NCBI GenBank assembly: GCA_035485575.1
Contig: DATHNW010000014.1
Coordinates: 1 to 64,000, forward strand
Reading direction: 5' to 3'
Length of the DNA stretch: 64,000 bases
Source of the DNA: DASRHD01 sp035485575
GTDB taxonomy: Bacteria > Verrucomicrobiota > Verrucomicrobiia > Opitutales > Opitutaceae
Shown here: in pieces, positions 17,399 to 25,887 of the stretch
How positions within the stretch are numbered: position 1 is the first letter of the stretch
Layout: every line of letters begins with the position of its first letter
Position numbers and translations under genes: made by a program
The notes under the pieces: model-generated
What the model was told of the DNA's origin: nothing
What the model saw: only the letters and a program-made list of their open reading frames with translations
Database searches by the model: none

Positions 17399-17411
17399 TG
17401 AGCCCTGAACC

Positions 17412-18068
17412 GTGAACAACGAACGTCCCACCATCGCCGTCATCGACAACGGCGTCTGCAATCTCCGCAGCGTGACCAAGGCCGTCGAGGCCGCGGGCGG
17501 CCTGCCGCGCGTAGTCACTGCGCCTGCGCAGGTGGGTGAGGCTGACGGTCTCATTCTGCCCGGCGTCGGTGCGCTGGCCGATTGTGTCGAGGCGCTGCGC
17601 CGCACCGGCCTTGACGAGACCGTGCGGGCCTGGATCGGCGAAGACCGCCCTTTTCTTGGCGTCTGCCTTGGCCTGCAGGCGCTTTTTGAATTTTCCGAGG
17701 AGGCCGACACGCCCGGCCTCGGTATCTTTCCCGGCCGCGTGGTGCGCTTCCAGGTGCCCCGCGAATTGAAGGTGCCGCACATGGGCTGGAACACCGTGCG
17801 TTTTGTCCAGCCCGGCTCGCCGCTGGCCGCCGGGCTCAAGTCTGAGGGCGAAGCCTTTTATTTTGTGCACAGCTACTATGCCGTGCCGCGCGATCGCGCG
17901 CTGGTGCTGGCCGAGTGCGACTACGGTGCGCCGTTCACCGCGGCCATCGCGCGCGGCCGTTGTTTCGCCACGCAATTCCACCCTGAAAAGAGCCAGGCCA
18001 AGGGCTTGCAGATTTATCGCAACTTCGTCGGCGTCTCCGCAGGGATGCCTTCGCCGGCGGTGGCTTGA
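17412..18068 (+). CDS. hisH: Imidazole glycerol phosphate synthase, glutaminase subunit
   Basis: HisH releases ammonia from glutamine and channels it to HisF, giving imidazole glycerol phosphate and AICAR. The 218-residue class I amidotransferase has the nucleophile in FLGVCLGLQALFE (Cys near residue 82) and the His/Glu pair in CFATQFHPEKSQ. The start is GTG at 17412. It is separated from hisB by a 65-base structured spacer and followed by an intrinsic terminator. Its partner hisF is not in the window. Confidence 0.95.
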   Translation: MNNERPTIAVIDNGVCNLRSVTKAVEAAGGLPRVVTAPAQVGEADGLILPGVGALADCVEALRRTGLDETVRAWIGEDRPFLGVCLGLQALFEFSEEADTPGLGIFPGRVVRFQVPRELKVPHMGWNTVRFVQPGSPLAAGLKSEGEAFYFVHSYYAVPRDRALVLAECDYGAPFTAAIARGRCFATQFHPEKSQAKGLQIYRNFVGVSAGMPSPAVA

Positions 18069-18075
18069 AGCGTCG

Positions 18076-18099
18076 GCCATGTCCCTGGCATGGCTTTTT
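18076..18099 (+). terminator. Intrinsic terminator after the his genes
   Basis: GCCATG (18076-18081) pairs with CATGGC (18089-18094) around TCCCTGG, directly followed by TTTTT (18095-18099). It starts eight bases after the hisH stop. Confidence 0.75.
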
Positions 18100-18219
18100 C
18101 CGCGCCGGGCCGTTCATTTTTTCTAACCGGCGCTGCCATCCGTGCTTATGATGCAGGCGGAGGCCGGTTTGGGCTGAACTTTGTTTTGCAACGGGAGCGA
18201 TTTTTGCTCTGTTAGCCTC

Positions 18220-19515
18220 ATGGCAGATAACGTCCTGCTCAAGCTCCCCGCCAAGGAAATTACCCTGCCCGTGATGGTCGGCAGCGAGGGCGAGCATGCC
18301 ATCGACACGCGCAAGCTCCGCGCCGAGACCGGCTACATCTGCTACGACCAGGGCTACGGCAATACCGGTTCGTGCGAAAGCAACATCACCTACCTCGATG
18401 GCGACAACGGCATCCTCCGCCACCGGGGCATTCCCATCGAGCAGCTCGCGGAAAAAAGTGATTTCGTCGAAACCGCCTACCTCGTCATCTACGGTGAATT
18501 GCCGAACAAGGAGCAGCGTCGGGCTTTCGGGCACAAATTGCGCGAACTTGCCCCCATCGAGACGCAGATGCAGGAAATTTTTAAGGGCTATCCGAAGCAG
18601 GCGCCGCCCATGGCCATGCTTTCCTCCATCGTTGGTTCGCTCGCTGCGCACTACGCGCAATTTGCCACCAACAACTTCGAGAAGGATCTCGAGAACTTCG
18701 ACTTCGCGGCTGCGCTGGCCATCTCCAAGGTCCGCACGATCGGCGCGATGATCTACCGGTACCAGCGCGGGCTGCCGTACATTTTTCCCAAGCAGGAGCT
18801 GTCCTTCTGCGAGAACTTCCTGCACATGATGTTCTCGGATCCCTATAAGGATTATGTGGCGGTGCCCGAGGTCGCCAAGGCACTCAACCTCATCCTTCTC
18901 CTGCACGCCGACCACGAGCAAAACTGCAGCACCTCCACCGTGCGCATGGTCGGCTCCAGTGCCGCGAATCTCTTCACCTCGCTCGCCGCCGGCGTGTGCG
19001 CGCTTTCCGGCCCGTTGCATGGCGGCGCCAACTCGGCGGTCGTGGAAATGCTGCAGGCGATCCACGACGAGGGCGACGACGGGTCGCGCTTCATCCAGGC
19101 GGCCAAGTCGGGCAACAAAAGCAACCGCCTCATGGGCTTCGGCCATGCCGTTTATCGCAACTTCGATCCCCGGGCCAAAATCATCGGCCGGGCCTGCGCC
19201 GATGTCCTTAACAAGCTCGGGATCAACGACCCGCTCTTCGACATCGCCAAGAACCTCGAGCAGGCGGCGTTGCACGACGACTATTTTCTCTCGCGCAAGC
19301 TTTACCCGAACGTCGATTTCTACAGCGGCATCATTTTGCGCGCCATTGGTATCCCCGTGAACATGTTCACCGTCATCTTCGCCATCGGCCGCACGCCCGG
19401 CTGGATCGCCAACTGGCGCGAGGTGGCAGCCAATCCGAAGGGGCGCATCTATCGTCCGCGCCAGATTTACGTCGGTCCGAAGCAGCGCGACTACGTGCCG
19501 ATGGAGAAGCGCTAG
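18220..19515 (+). CDS. gltA: Citrate synthase
   Basis: The enzyme condenses acetyl-CoA with oxaloacetate at the entry of the TCA cycle. The ATG at 18220 gives 431 residues starting MADNVLLKLPAKE, the length of hexameric type II enzymes; the frame opens 13 codons earlier, but that part has no family match. Catalytic residues are in ALSGPLHGGANSAV (His), GFGHAVYRNFDPRA (His) and PNVDFYSGI (Asp). A 151-base spacer holding the his terminator precedes it, so it should have its own promoter, though none is obvious. Confidence 0.97.
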   Translation: MADNVLLKLPAKEITLPVMVGSEGEHAIDTRKLRAETGYICYDQGYGNTGSCESNITYLDGDNGILRHRGIPIEQLAEKSDFVETAYLVIYGELPNKEQRRAFGHKLRELAPIETQMQEIFKGYPKQAPPMAMLSSIVGSLAAHYAQFATNNFEKDLENFDFAAALAISKVRTIGAMIYRYQRGLPYIFPKQELSFCENFLHMMFSDPYKDYVAVPEVAKALNLILLLHADHEQNCSTSTVRMVGSSAANLFTSLAAGVCALSGPLHGGANSAVVEMLQAIHDEGDDGSRFIQAAKSGNKSNRLMGFGHAVYRNFDPRAKIIGRACADVLNKLGINDPLFDIAKNLEQAALHDDYFLSRKLYPNVDFYSGIILRAIGIPVNMFTVIFAIGRTPGWIANWREVAANPKGRIYRPRQIYVGPKQRDYVPMEKR

Positions 19516-19531
19516 CCCGCGTCCCGCACGC

Positions 19532-20305
19532 TCACTTTTTCTCGGACCGGAACACTTCGTCCGTCGTCAGCCCGGTCAGTGACTCGACCCCTTTCACGAG
19601 CTGCCATAGCGCGATCATCATCATGGCCATGCTGGGCACGACGATAACCGGCCAGCTCAGCCAGTGCATTTTTGCGAGCTGGGCGTTGAACTCCGGTGTG
19701 CCGCCCGGGCTGCGCAGCAGATGGCGCGCGAGCACGAAATTCAGTGCGCTGCTTATGAAAAATGACGCCGCCACGAGTACCGTGGCGCGGCGCATCAGCC
19801 CGGTGAAGGCCGTCTCCGCGCCGTGATCGCGCAGCGCCGCCTCGATGCGCGGCACATCCATGACGGCTTCGTTGTAGAAAAGTATTTTGATCAGCGGCTC
19901 CCGCGTGCGCATCGACAGCAGCACCGCCACGCCGATCAGTGCCGGTATGGCGGCGTCCTTCACCGCGAACCAGAAGCCGTCCACTTTGAGCAGGCCCAAG
20001 CCGCCGCTCAGCAGCACGCTCACGAAGCCGAGCACCGAGATGAAGTTCGTCTTTCGCCGGGTGGCGAGATCCCACACGCCGTAGCCGAGTGGAAAGGACA
20101 GCGCGACGACGAGTCCCCAAGCCGGCCCGAGCGCGTGCTCGCCGCTCAATTTTGAGAGAATGAGCGCGGGCACGGCAACGTTGAACGCGAGGTTGAGCCA
20201 GAGATTTTCCTGCTTCCGCGGGGGGATGGGCATGAACGGATTGAAGGAGGAAGCGGCGAAACGCGGAAGCAGAATCAATCCGGTGCTGCATTTTCCTGGT
20301 TTCAT
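19532..20305 (-). CDS. VC0807-type integral membrane protein
   Basis: The 257-residue protein has about six hydrophobic segments. It carries the pattern of the VC0807 family of uncharacterised inner-membrane proteins: LNLAFNVAVPALILSKLSG, a following FPLGYGVWDL, the RKTNFISVLGFVSVLLSGGLGLL block and FYNEAVMD. The N-terminal 30 residues before the conserved part are poorly supported. A start at Met25 (20233) is possible, but GGGAG precedes only the upstream ATG. It converges with gltA, 16 bases apart, and is divergent from pdxJ. The function is unknown; a transport or septation-like role is speculation. Confidence 0.65.
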   Translation of the reverse strand: MKPGKCSTGLILLPRFAASSFNPFMPIPPRKQENLWLNLAFNVAVPALILSKLSGEHALGPAWGLVVALSFPLGYGVWDLATRRKTNFISVLGFVSVLLSGGLGLLKVDGFWFAVKDAAIPALIGVAVLLSMRTREPLIKILFYNEAVMDVPRIEAALRDHGAETAFTGLMRRATVLVAASFFISSALNFVLARHLLRSPGGTPEFNAQLAKMHWLSWPVIVVPSMAMMMIALWQLVKGVESLTGLTTDEVFRSEKK

Positions 20306-20337
20306 GGGCTCCCGATTTCTGTCACAGTCTCGTTTCC

Positions 20338-21081
20338 ATGATTCTCCTGGGCGTCAATATCGACCACTGCGCCACCCTCCGCCAGGCGCGCTACCGCTCT
20401 GCCGACCACACGGTGGGCGGCCCGGTGGAGCCTGATCCAGTCGCCTTCGGGCTACTGGCCGAGCGGGCCGGCGCAGACGGTATTACCGTGCACCTGCGCG
20501 AAGACCGCCGCCACATCCAGGAACGCGACGTATGGCGGCTGCGCGAAAGCATCGTTACGCGGCTCAACCTCGAAATGACCTGCACGCCGGCGATGACCGC
20601 TTTTGCGCTGAAACTGAAACCCGACTCGGTCTGCCTTGTGCCGGAAAACCGCCAGGAAATCACGACTGAAGGCGGCCTCGATGTTGTCGGCAACCGCGAC
20701 CGCGTGCAGGCCTGCACCGATGCGATGAACGCCGCCGGCATCAAGACCAGTCTATTCATCGATCCCGACGAACCGCAGATCGAGCTGGCCGCCCGATTGC
20801 ATGCGCCGTGGATCGAACTGCACACCGGCGCTTATGCCAACGCCTGCCACACGCCGGGCCGGCCGAAGGAATTCGAGCGCCTGCGGGTCGGCGCCAGCCT
20901 GGCGCATCGCGCCGGCCTCGTCGTCAATGCCGGCCATGGCATCAACTACGTCAACATCGCCGAGGTGCGCACGCTGCCGCATCTGCACGAGCTCAATATC
21001 GGCCACAGCATCGTCAGCCGCGCGCTTTTCACGGGTCTCGAGGAGGCGGTGCGCGAGATGAAGGCGCGCATGAACCCATGA
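20338..21081 (+). CDS. pdxJ: Pyridoxine 5'-phosphate synthase
   Basis: PdxJ condenses 1-deoxyxylulose 5-phosphate with 3-amino-2-oxopropyl phosphate, closing the pyridine ring of vitamin B6. The 247-residue TIM-barrel protein starts LLGVNIDHCATLRQAR and has the AGADGITVHLREDRRHI phosphate/substrate loop, the catalytic Glu in EMTCTP, VPENRQEITTEGGLDV, and the C-terminal HGINYVNI and ELNIGHSIVSRALF blocks. Its last four bases (ATGA) overlap acpS. Confidence 0.97.
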   Translation: MILLGVNIDHCATLRQARYRSADHTVGGPVEPDPVAFGLLAERAGADGITVHLREDRRHIQERDVWRLRESIVTRLNLEMTCTPAMTAFALKLKPDSVCLVPENRQEITTEGGLDVVGNRDRVQACTDAMNAAGIKTSLFIDPDEPQIELAARLHAPWIELHTGAYANACHTPGRPKEFERLRVGASLAHRAGLVVNAGHGINYVNIAEVRTLPHLHELNIGHSIVSRALFTGLEEAVREMKARMNP

Positions 21082-21494
21082 ACTCGCCGGTCCTTTCGCT
21101 GCCGCCCGGCGGCATTCTCCTCGGCCTCGGCTGCGATCTCATCGAGACGGGGCGCATCCGCGGCGTGCTCGACCGGCAGGGCGAGCGATTTCTCGCCCGC
21201 GTGTTCACCGACGAGGAGCGCGCCTACTGCCTTGCGATGAAATATCCGCACAAGCACCTCGCCGCGCGCTTTGCCGCGAAGGAGGCCGTGTCGAAAGCCT
21301 TCACCACCGGCATCGGCGCCGAGCTGGGCTGGAAATCGGTCTCGGTCTTTCACGGTTCGCGGCAGGAGCCGCAGGTGCGCCTTGACCCCAAGGGCGAGGC
21401 GCTCCTTGCGCGCGCCGGCGCCACGCATATTTTACTCACGCTTTCGCACACCGACACCATGGCCATGGCCGTGGCCGCGCTGGTGCGCGCCTGA
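21078..21494 (+). CDS. acpS: Holo-[acyl-carrier-protein] synthase
   Basis: AcpS transfers phosphopantetheine from CoA to apo-ACP. The ATG at 21078 overlaps the pdxJ stop (ATGA) and gives 138 residues, close to the family length of about 125. Magnesium ligands are Asp in GLGCDLIETGRI (near residue 18) and Glu in RFAAKEAVSKAF (near residue 68). The pdxJ-acpS pairing is common in bacteria and supports the call. nnrD follows after six bases, so pdxJ-acpS-nnrD-dprA form one tight operon. Confidence 0.95.
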   Translation: MNSPVLSLPPGGILLGLGCDLIETGRIRGVLDRQGERFLARVFTDEERAYCLAMKYPHKHLAARFAAKEAVSKAFTTGIGAELGWKSVSVFHGSRQEPQVRLDPKGEALLARAGATHILLTLSHTDTMAMAVAALVRA

Positions 21495-21500
21495 ACCATC

Positions 21501-23012
21501 ATGACCGCGCCCGCATCCGCCCCGATTCTCAGCTGCGCCGAGGCGAAGGCATGGGAGGAAAGACTTTTTGCCGGCGACGAGGCCGCCGAATGGAGTGCGA
21601 TGCAACACGCGGGTCGCGCCGTGGCCGCGGGGGTGCTGCATGACTTTCATGAAATTGGCGGCTTTCCCTCCGCCGGCCGCGTGCTGGTCCTCGCGGGCAA
21701 GGGGCACAATGCCGGCGATGCCCTGCTGGCGGCGAAATTCATTCTGGAAAAACATCCGGCATCCCGCGTCGGCGTGTTTTTTGTCTTTGGTGAGCGCGGG
21801 CTGCGGCCACTCGCGCAGCGCGCCTGGCAGATGCTCGTGCAGGCCGCGCCCGAACGTGTGACGGCGGTGCGCAAGCTGGCCGCCAGCCATGACCTTTGCC
21901 TCGACGGCATCTTTGGCTTTCAGTTCCGCCCGCCGTTCGATGCGGCCGTGGAAAAACTCCTGCGCCGCGTCAATGCCCATCCGCGCATCCGCCTGCGCGC
22001 CGCGGTGGATTTGCCGAGCGGCACGGGTGACATTCCGGGCGAGGTCTCCTTCCGGGCCGATTTCACCTATGCCACCGGCATCGTGAAACTGCCGGTCGTG
22101 AATGGCGACAACGCGGAGTGCGTCGGCCGGTTGCGCTACCTTAATCTCGGTTTTTTCAAGGTCGACGAGGCCGAGGCTCACATGCGGGTGCTGACTCCCT
22201 CCGTGCTCGCTCCCTTGCTGCAGTTGCGGGCCTCGGAATCGAACAAGCGCACCTACGGTCATCTTTTTGTGCTCGGCGGTTCGCGGAACTATCCCGGCGC
22301 GGTGCTGATGACCGTGCTGGCTGCATTGCGCAGTGGCGTCGGGCTGGTGACGGCGTTTGTGCCGGAATCGGTGGCCGCGGCCTTTGCCGCCCGCGCACCG
22401 GAGGCGATGTGGATCGGCTGGCCGGAGACGCCCAGCGGCGGGCTGGCGCTGGAAGGCCTGCACTTGTTGCGCGAGCGGCTTGAACACGCCAACGCGCTTG
22501 TTATCGGTCCCGGGTTGGGCCGCGAGGCGGAGACACTCGCGCTGGTGACCGAGGTGGTGAAGACTTCGCCCGGGCCGCTGCTGCTCGATGCCGATGCGCT
22601 TCAGCCCGACATTGTGCGGGCGGGCATGGCTCCGCGCGTGCTCACGCCGCACTTGGGCGAATTGCGGCGGATATTGGAAGGCGGCGATTTCTATAAGACG
22701 GCCGTGTCAGGCGAAACGGTCATGATGGCCAAGGGCCGGCTTACGGCCATCACCCAGACGGGCCGGGGCTGCGCCTACAGTCCCTTCGGCGGGCCGGTGC
22801 TGGCGCGCGGCGGCAGCGGCGACCTGCTGGCGGGGCTGACCGGCGGACTCCTTGCGCAAACGCCGGCCGAGCCGCTGCTCGCGGCCTGCCGCGGCGCGGT
22901 CTGGCATGGCCTGGCGGCCGACGCGCTGGCCCGGGCGCACGGGCAGGTGGCGGTGGCGACGACGCAGTTGCTCGATTTTCTGCCGGCCGCGCTTCGGGAG
23001 GCAGGCGCATGA
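21501..23012 (+). CDS. nnrD: Bifunctional NAD(P)H-hydrate epimerase/dehydratase
   Basis: The enzyme repairs hydrated NAD(P)H. The 503-residue protein has two domains. The YjeF_N epimerase (about residues 1-210) shows LVLAGKGHNAGDALLAAKF and DGIFGFQF. The ADP/ATP-dependent dehydratase of the ribokinase-like CARKD family (about 215-500) shows GHLFVLGGSRNYPGAVLM, VIGPGLGR, and the catalytic Asp in ARGGSGDLLAGLTGGLLAQ. Its stop overlaps the dprA start by four bases. The nnrD symbol is used for the fused protein; the epimerase half is otherwise called nnrE. Confidence 0.94.
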   Translation: MTAPASAPILSCAEAKAWEERLFAGDEAAEWSAMQHAGRAVAAGVLHDFHEIGGFPSAGRVLVLAGKGHNAGDALLAAKFILEKHPASRVGVFFVFGERGLRPLAQRAWQMLVQAAPERVTAVRKLAASHDLCLDGIFGFQFRPPFDAAVEKLLRRVNAHPRIRLRAAVDLPSGTGDIPGEVSFRADFTYATGIVKLPVVNGDNAECVGRLRYLNLGFFKVDEAEAHMRVLTPSVLAPLLQLRASESNKRTYGHLFVLGGSRNYPGAVLMTVLAALRSGVGLVTAFVPESVAAAFAARAPEAMWIGWPETPSGGLALEGLHLLRERLEHANALVIGPGLGREAETLALVTEVVKTSPGPLLLDADALQPDIVRAGMAPRVLTPHLGELRRILEGGDFYKTAVSGETVMMAKGRLTAITQTGRGCAYSPFGGPVLARGGSGDLLAGLTGGLLAQTPAEPLLAACRGAVWHGLAADALARAHGQVAVATTQLLDFLPAALREAGA

Positions 23013-24133
23013 ACGACGAACTGACCGAGCGGCAGGCGTTTTTGATCCTGAACGCACTGCCCAACATCGGGCCGATCACGACGAACCGGCTGCTGGAAAG
23101 CTTCGACGGTGATCCGCGCGCGATTTTTTCTCCGGGCGCGCGGCGGCTTGAATCGGTCAAGGGCGTCGGGCCGGTCATTCGCGCGACGCTGGCCGGTTGG
23201 CGCGAGCATTGCGACCTGGAGAAGGAGGAGAAAAAACTCGCACAAGCTGGCGTGGAGTTCATCACGACCCGCGACGCCGGCTATCCGAAAATGCTGAAGG
23301 AGATCCACGACCCGCCCATCGGCTTGTATCGGAAAGGCAATTACGCTTTCGAGCATCCGTGCCTGGCGATCGTGGGCTCGCGCCGGACGACGCTCTACGG
23401 CCAGGCCGTGGCGAAAAAATTTGGAGCAGAGCTGGCCCGGCTGGGCTTTTGCGTGGTGAGCGGGCTGGCGCGCGGCATCGACACCGCGGCGCACGAGGGT
23501 GCGCTGTCTGTCGGCGGCAAGACCGCCGCGGTGCTGGGTAATGGCATCGACATTGTCTATCCCCCGGAAAACCTCGATCTGTTCCGCCGGATTGCGGAGA
23601 GCGGCGCGGTGCTGTCGGAATTTCCCTTCGGCCGGCGCGCCGACCGGCAGTCTTTCGCGATGCGCAACCGCATCATCGCCGGCATCTGCTCGGCCATCAT
23701 CGTCATCGAAAGCGACGTCGACGGCGGCGCGATGATCACGGCCCGTTTTGCGGGCGAGCAGGGTCGCACCGTCCTGGCCGTGCCGGGGCGCATTGACCAG
23801 CCGTCGAGCGCGGGCTGCCACCAGCTCATTCGCGACGGTGCGGTGCTGGTGACGAGCGTGGAGGACATTTTGTCGGAGCTGAATTACCTTGAGGGGATGC
23901 AGCCGCAGCCGATTGCGGACAAACCGGCGGAGACGGCCGCCGGCCGGCCGGCCAATCTTACGGATGAGGAAGCCCGGGTTTTCGAATGCTTCCGCGGCGG
24001 CTCCATCCTCTCGACCGATACACTAGCCGCGCAGACCGGCCTGTCGGCAGCCCAACTCTCGGCGACCTTGCTGATGCTCGAACTCAAGCACCTCGTCGCC
24101 AAGCGCGCCGACGGCGCGTTTGAGGCGCGTTGA
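23009..24133 (+). CDS. dprA: DNA-processing protein DprA
   Basis: DprA binds incoming single-stranded DNA during transformation and loads RecA. The 374-residue protein has a helix-hairpin-helix-like N-terminal part (LPNIGPITTNRLLE) and the Rossmann-fold core from about residue 110: AIVGSRRTTLYGQAVA, VVSGLARGIDTAAHEGAL, GNGIDIVYPPEN, and the SFAMRNRIIAG motif. A C-terminal winged-helix domain follows (residues about 315-374, LTDEEARVFECF). The gene ends the pdxJ operon and converges with the HIT gene three bases away. Confidence 0.95.
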   Translation: MNDELTERQAFLILNALPNIGPITTNRLLESFDGDPRAIFSPGARRLESVKGVGPVIRATLAGWREHCDLEKEEKKLAQAGVEFITTRDAGYPKMLKEIHDPPIGLYRKGNYAFEHPCLAIVGSRRTTLYGQAVAKKFGAELARLGFCVVSGLARGIDTAAHEGALSVGGKTAAVLGNGIDIVYPPENLDLFRRIAESGAVLSEFPFGRRADRQSFAMRNRIIAGICSAIIVIESDVDGGAMITARFAGEQGRTVLAVPGRIDQPSSAGCHQLIRDGAVLVTSVEDILSELNYLEGMQPQPIADKPAETAAGRPANLTDEEARVFECFRGGSILSTDTLAAQTGLSAAQLSATLLMLELKHLVAKRADGAFEAR

Positions 24134-24136
24134 GGA

Positions 24137-24478
24137 TCAGCCCGGCGGCCAGGTCATCTGGCGTTTGGCCAGGAGGTGGACGTGGACGTGCGGGACGGAT
24201 TCGCAGGCGTCGGGACCGCTGTTGATGACGAGGCGGAAGCCGTTGTCGAGGCCGAGTTTTTTCGCGACGGTGCCGGCGGTCACGATGAGATGGCCGAGGA
24301 CCGGTTCATCGGCGGCAGTAGCGTCGCCGACGCGCGGAATCAATTTCTTCGGAATGATCAGCAGGTGCACGGGCGCCTGGGGCTGGATGTCGTGAATGAC
24401 GATGCAGCGTTCGTCCTCGTGCTCGATGCGGGCGGGGATTTCGCGGTCGATGATTTTTTGGAAAAGAGTCTTGGCCAT
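24137..24478 (-). CDS. HIT-family hydrolase
   Basis: Histidine-triad proteins hydrolyse or transfer nucleotides, for example purine nucleoside phosphoramidates. The Met at 24478 gives 113 residues starting MAKTLFQKIIDREIPARI, the usual HINT start; an upstream frame extension of 12 codons runs into a repeat and is not supported. The active-site triad is at the C-terminus, VPHVHVHLLAKR, and the substrate loop is FRLVINSGPDA. It converges with dprA. Confidence 0.93.
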   Translation of the reverse strand: MAKTLFQKIIDREIPARIEHEDERCIVIHDIQPQAPVHLLIIPKKLIPRVGDATAADEPVLGHLIVTAGTVAKKLGLDNGFRLVINSGPDACESVPHVHVHLLAKRQMTWPPG

Positions 24479-24491
24479 GAACCGGAGCTTA

Positions 24492-24560
24492 ACACAGAGG
24501 CGCGGAGGCGCCAAGACACAGAGAGTTAAAAAGCAGCGATTTCTCTGCGCCTTTGCGTGT
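24492..24560. repeat. CACAGAG-type inverted intergenic repeat
   Basis: The spacer between two minus-strand genes holds ACACAGAGGCGCGGAG, a second copy of GACACAGAGAG, and then the imperfect inverted partner CTCTGCGCCTTTGCGTGT. The arms can form a long imperfect hairpin. The sequence resembles the CACAGAG/CTCTGTG-rich dispersed intergenic repeats seen in several bacterial phyla. That resemblance is from memory and unverified. Only this copy was found by eye in the window. Confidence 0.5.
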
Positions 24561-24571
24561 CAAAATCAAAG

Positions 24572-25054
24572 TCACAAAAACAACAAATGCAGGTGGGCGC
24601 TGCGCGCGGTGCGGGCGGCGGCGAGGTCGCGGATGAAGGCGAGCAGACTTTCATAGTCGCGGCGCGCCCGTTCGGTGTAGCGGCCGGAGGGGGGGAGCAG
24701 CGCGGCGCGCAGGTTGGTGACCAGGAGCGTGGACTCGCGATAGGGTGCGAGCTGCTTGAGGGCGGTCATGATTTCGGCGCGCGCGAAGAGCGGCTCGGCG
24801 GCGGTCAGGGTCTGGGTTGCGTTCCAGTGGTAAAATCCGTGCTGCGGCAGGTGGCCGCAAAGGCTTTCCAGGAGTTGCGCGGCGGCGGCGATGAATGCGG
24901 GATCGGCGGGCTCGCGCTGCTCGGCCTCGGCGAGGCTGGTCGTGATGGCGGCCTTGATTTGCTGCGCCAGATAGAGGTCGTGGCCGGTGACGTGGGCAAA
25001 AAGCGCGTTGATGAAATGCAGGCGGCGGAGGTCATCGCGGTCGGGCTTGGGCAT
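24572..25054 (-). CDS. Hypothetical protein, soluble and helical
   Basis: I do not recognise this 160-residue protein. It has no signal peptide or membrane segment and looks almost entirely alpha-helical, with amphipathic stretches such as LAQQIKAAITTSLAEAEQRE and FIAAAAQLLESLCGHL. A central HGFYHWNATQTLTAAEPLFAR segment is the most distinctive part, and the C-terminus is RTARSAHLHLLFL. Codon use (GC-rich third positions) fits the chromosome, which supports a real gene. It is on the minus strand between an intergenic repeat and a 119-base gap containing the terminator of the next gene upstream. Confidence 0.6.
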   Translation of the reverse strand: MPKPDRDDLRRLHFINALFAHVTGHDLYLAQQIKAAITTSLAEAEQREPADPAFIAAAAQLLESLCGHLPQHGFYHWNATQTLTAAEPLFARAEIMTALKQLAPYRESTLLVTNLRAALLPPSGRYTERARRDYESLLAFIRDLAAARTARSAHLHLLFL

Positions 25055-25156
25055 TTTTCAAAGACCATGGGCCAATCAAGCGAGGCTGTCACGCGCTCTG
25101 CGCCCGATCAAATTTTAATCGGTACCGTTCTTTCCGCCGATGGGCTGGCCTGAAAT

Positions 25157-25186
25157 TGAAAAGTCCGTCCCGATCAAGGGGACGGA
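25157..25186 (-). terminator. Intrinsic terminator overlapping a stop codon
   Basis: TCCGTCCC (25164-25171) and GGGACGGA (25179-25186) form a perfect eight-base stem with a seven-base loop. Read on the minus strand it is followed by a T-rich stretch (ACTTTTCAATTTC). The TGA stop of the minus-strand gene at 25174 lies in the loop, so the stop codon is built into the terminator. Confidence 0.75.
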
Positions 25187-25845
25187 TTGCGCTGGTCCCT
25201 CTGCCTGACATGCAGATCGCGGAAAGAATCTTCGGTGTCCTTGTGCACGCTTAATTCCTCGAGAAGCTGCCGGTCTTCCTCGAGCTGCTTTTTTTCCTCG
25301 GGCGTGGCGGATGGCAGCCTTATCTCGATGATCCGGCGCATTTCCAAGGCTTGCATCCGGCGGGTGGCGTCATTCGCCCGTTTCTCTGATGTCTCATGGC
25401 CAAAACTGAAAGCCGAAAATCCAAGGCTGAATTTCGAGGCCCGGTCATTGTTAAGGGCCGTATCAAGCTTGCTTGGAACGGATTGTAATTGCTCGGCCCT
25501 GATGCTTCGGTCGATTTGATTGAGCCGGATTTCCAGGTCGGAATATCTTTGGGCATTCACTTTGAACTCGGGCAATTGAACCATGGCTTCCTGTCTTTCG
25601 GTTTGAACGTGAAGCGGCGCAGCTGTTCTCGCTGAATTTTTCACGACGGGCAGGCTTGTATTTGTCCCATAAGGAAACTGGGCGCGAATCAACGCGCTCG
25701 TGTCGGCTGCAGGCGCCTGGGCCGGTTGATCGGCGGCGGGGCAGACTGCGGCCACCGCGGCGGAAATCGCCAGCACGGCCACGGCCCCGTTTCGTTTCGG
25801 TGCCCAAACCAGCTGGAGCAATCGGTGCATGCGAATCATCCTCAT
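25174..25845 (-). CDS. Hypothetical exported protein
   Basis: The 223-residue protein is not recognised. A probable signal peptide covers about residues 18-37 (KRNGAVAVLAISAAVAAVCP). An N-terminal positive stretch (MRMIRMHRLLQLVWAPKR) is longer than usual, so a start at an internal Met is possible. The mature part has no cysteines and two charged helical regions: VNAQRYSDLEIRLNQIDRSI, and a Glu/Lys/Arg-rich C-terminus (ATPEEKKQLEEDRQLLEE) that may form a coiled coil. The gene is AT-richer than its neighbours, which suggests either poor conservation or recent acquisition. Its terminator overlaps the stop codon. Confidence 0.55.
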   Translation of the reverse strand: MRMIRMHRLLQLVWAPKRNGAVAVLAISAAVAAVCPAADQPAQAPAADTSALIRAQFPYGTNTSLPVVKNSARTAAPLHVQTERQEAMVQLPEFKVNAQRYSDLEIRLNQIDRSIRAEQLQSVPSKLDTALNNDRASKFSLGFSAFSFGHETSEKRANDATRRMQALEMRRIIEIRLPSATPEEKKQLEEDRQLLEELSVHKDTEDSFRDLHVRQRDQRNPSP

Positions 25846-25887
25846 GCGATTTTTGCCGGGATTTGATATCGCCCCGGCGGCGAGGGG

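Noticed and set aside
17347..17411. A small RNA or tRNA in the hisB-hisH spacer
   Set aside because: The spacer is too short (65 bases) for a tRNA and has no cloverleaf; only nested hairpins are visible.
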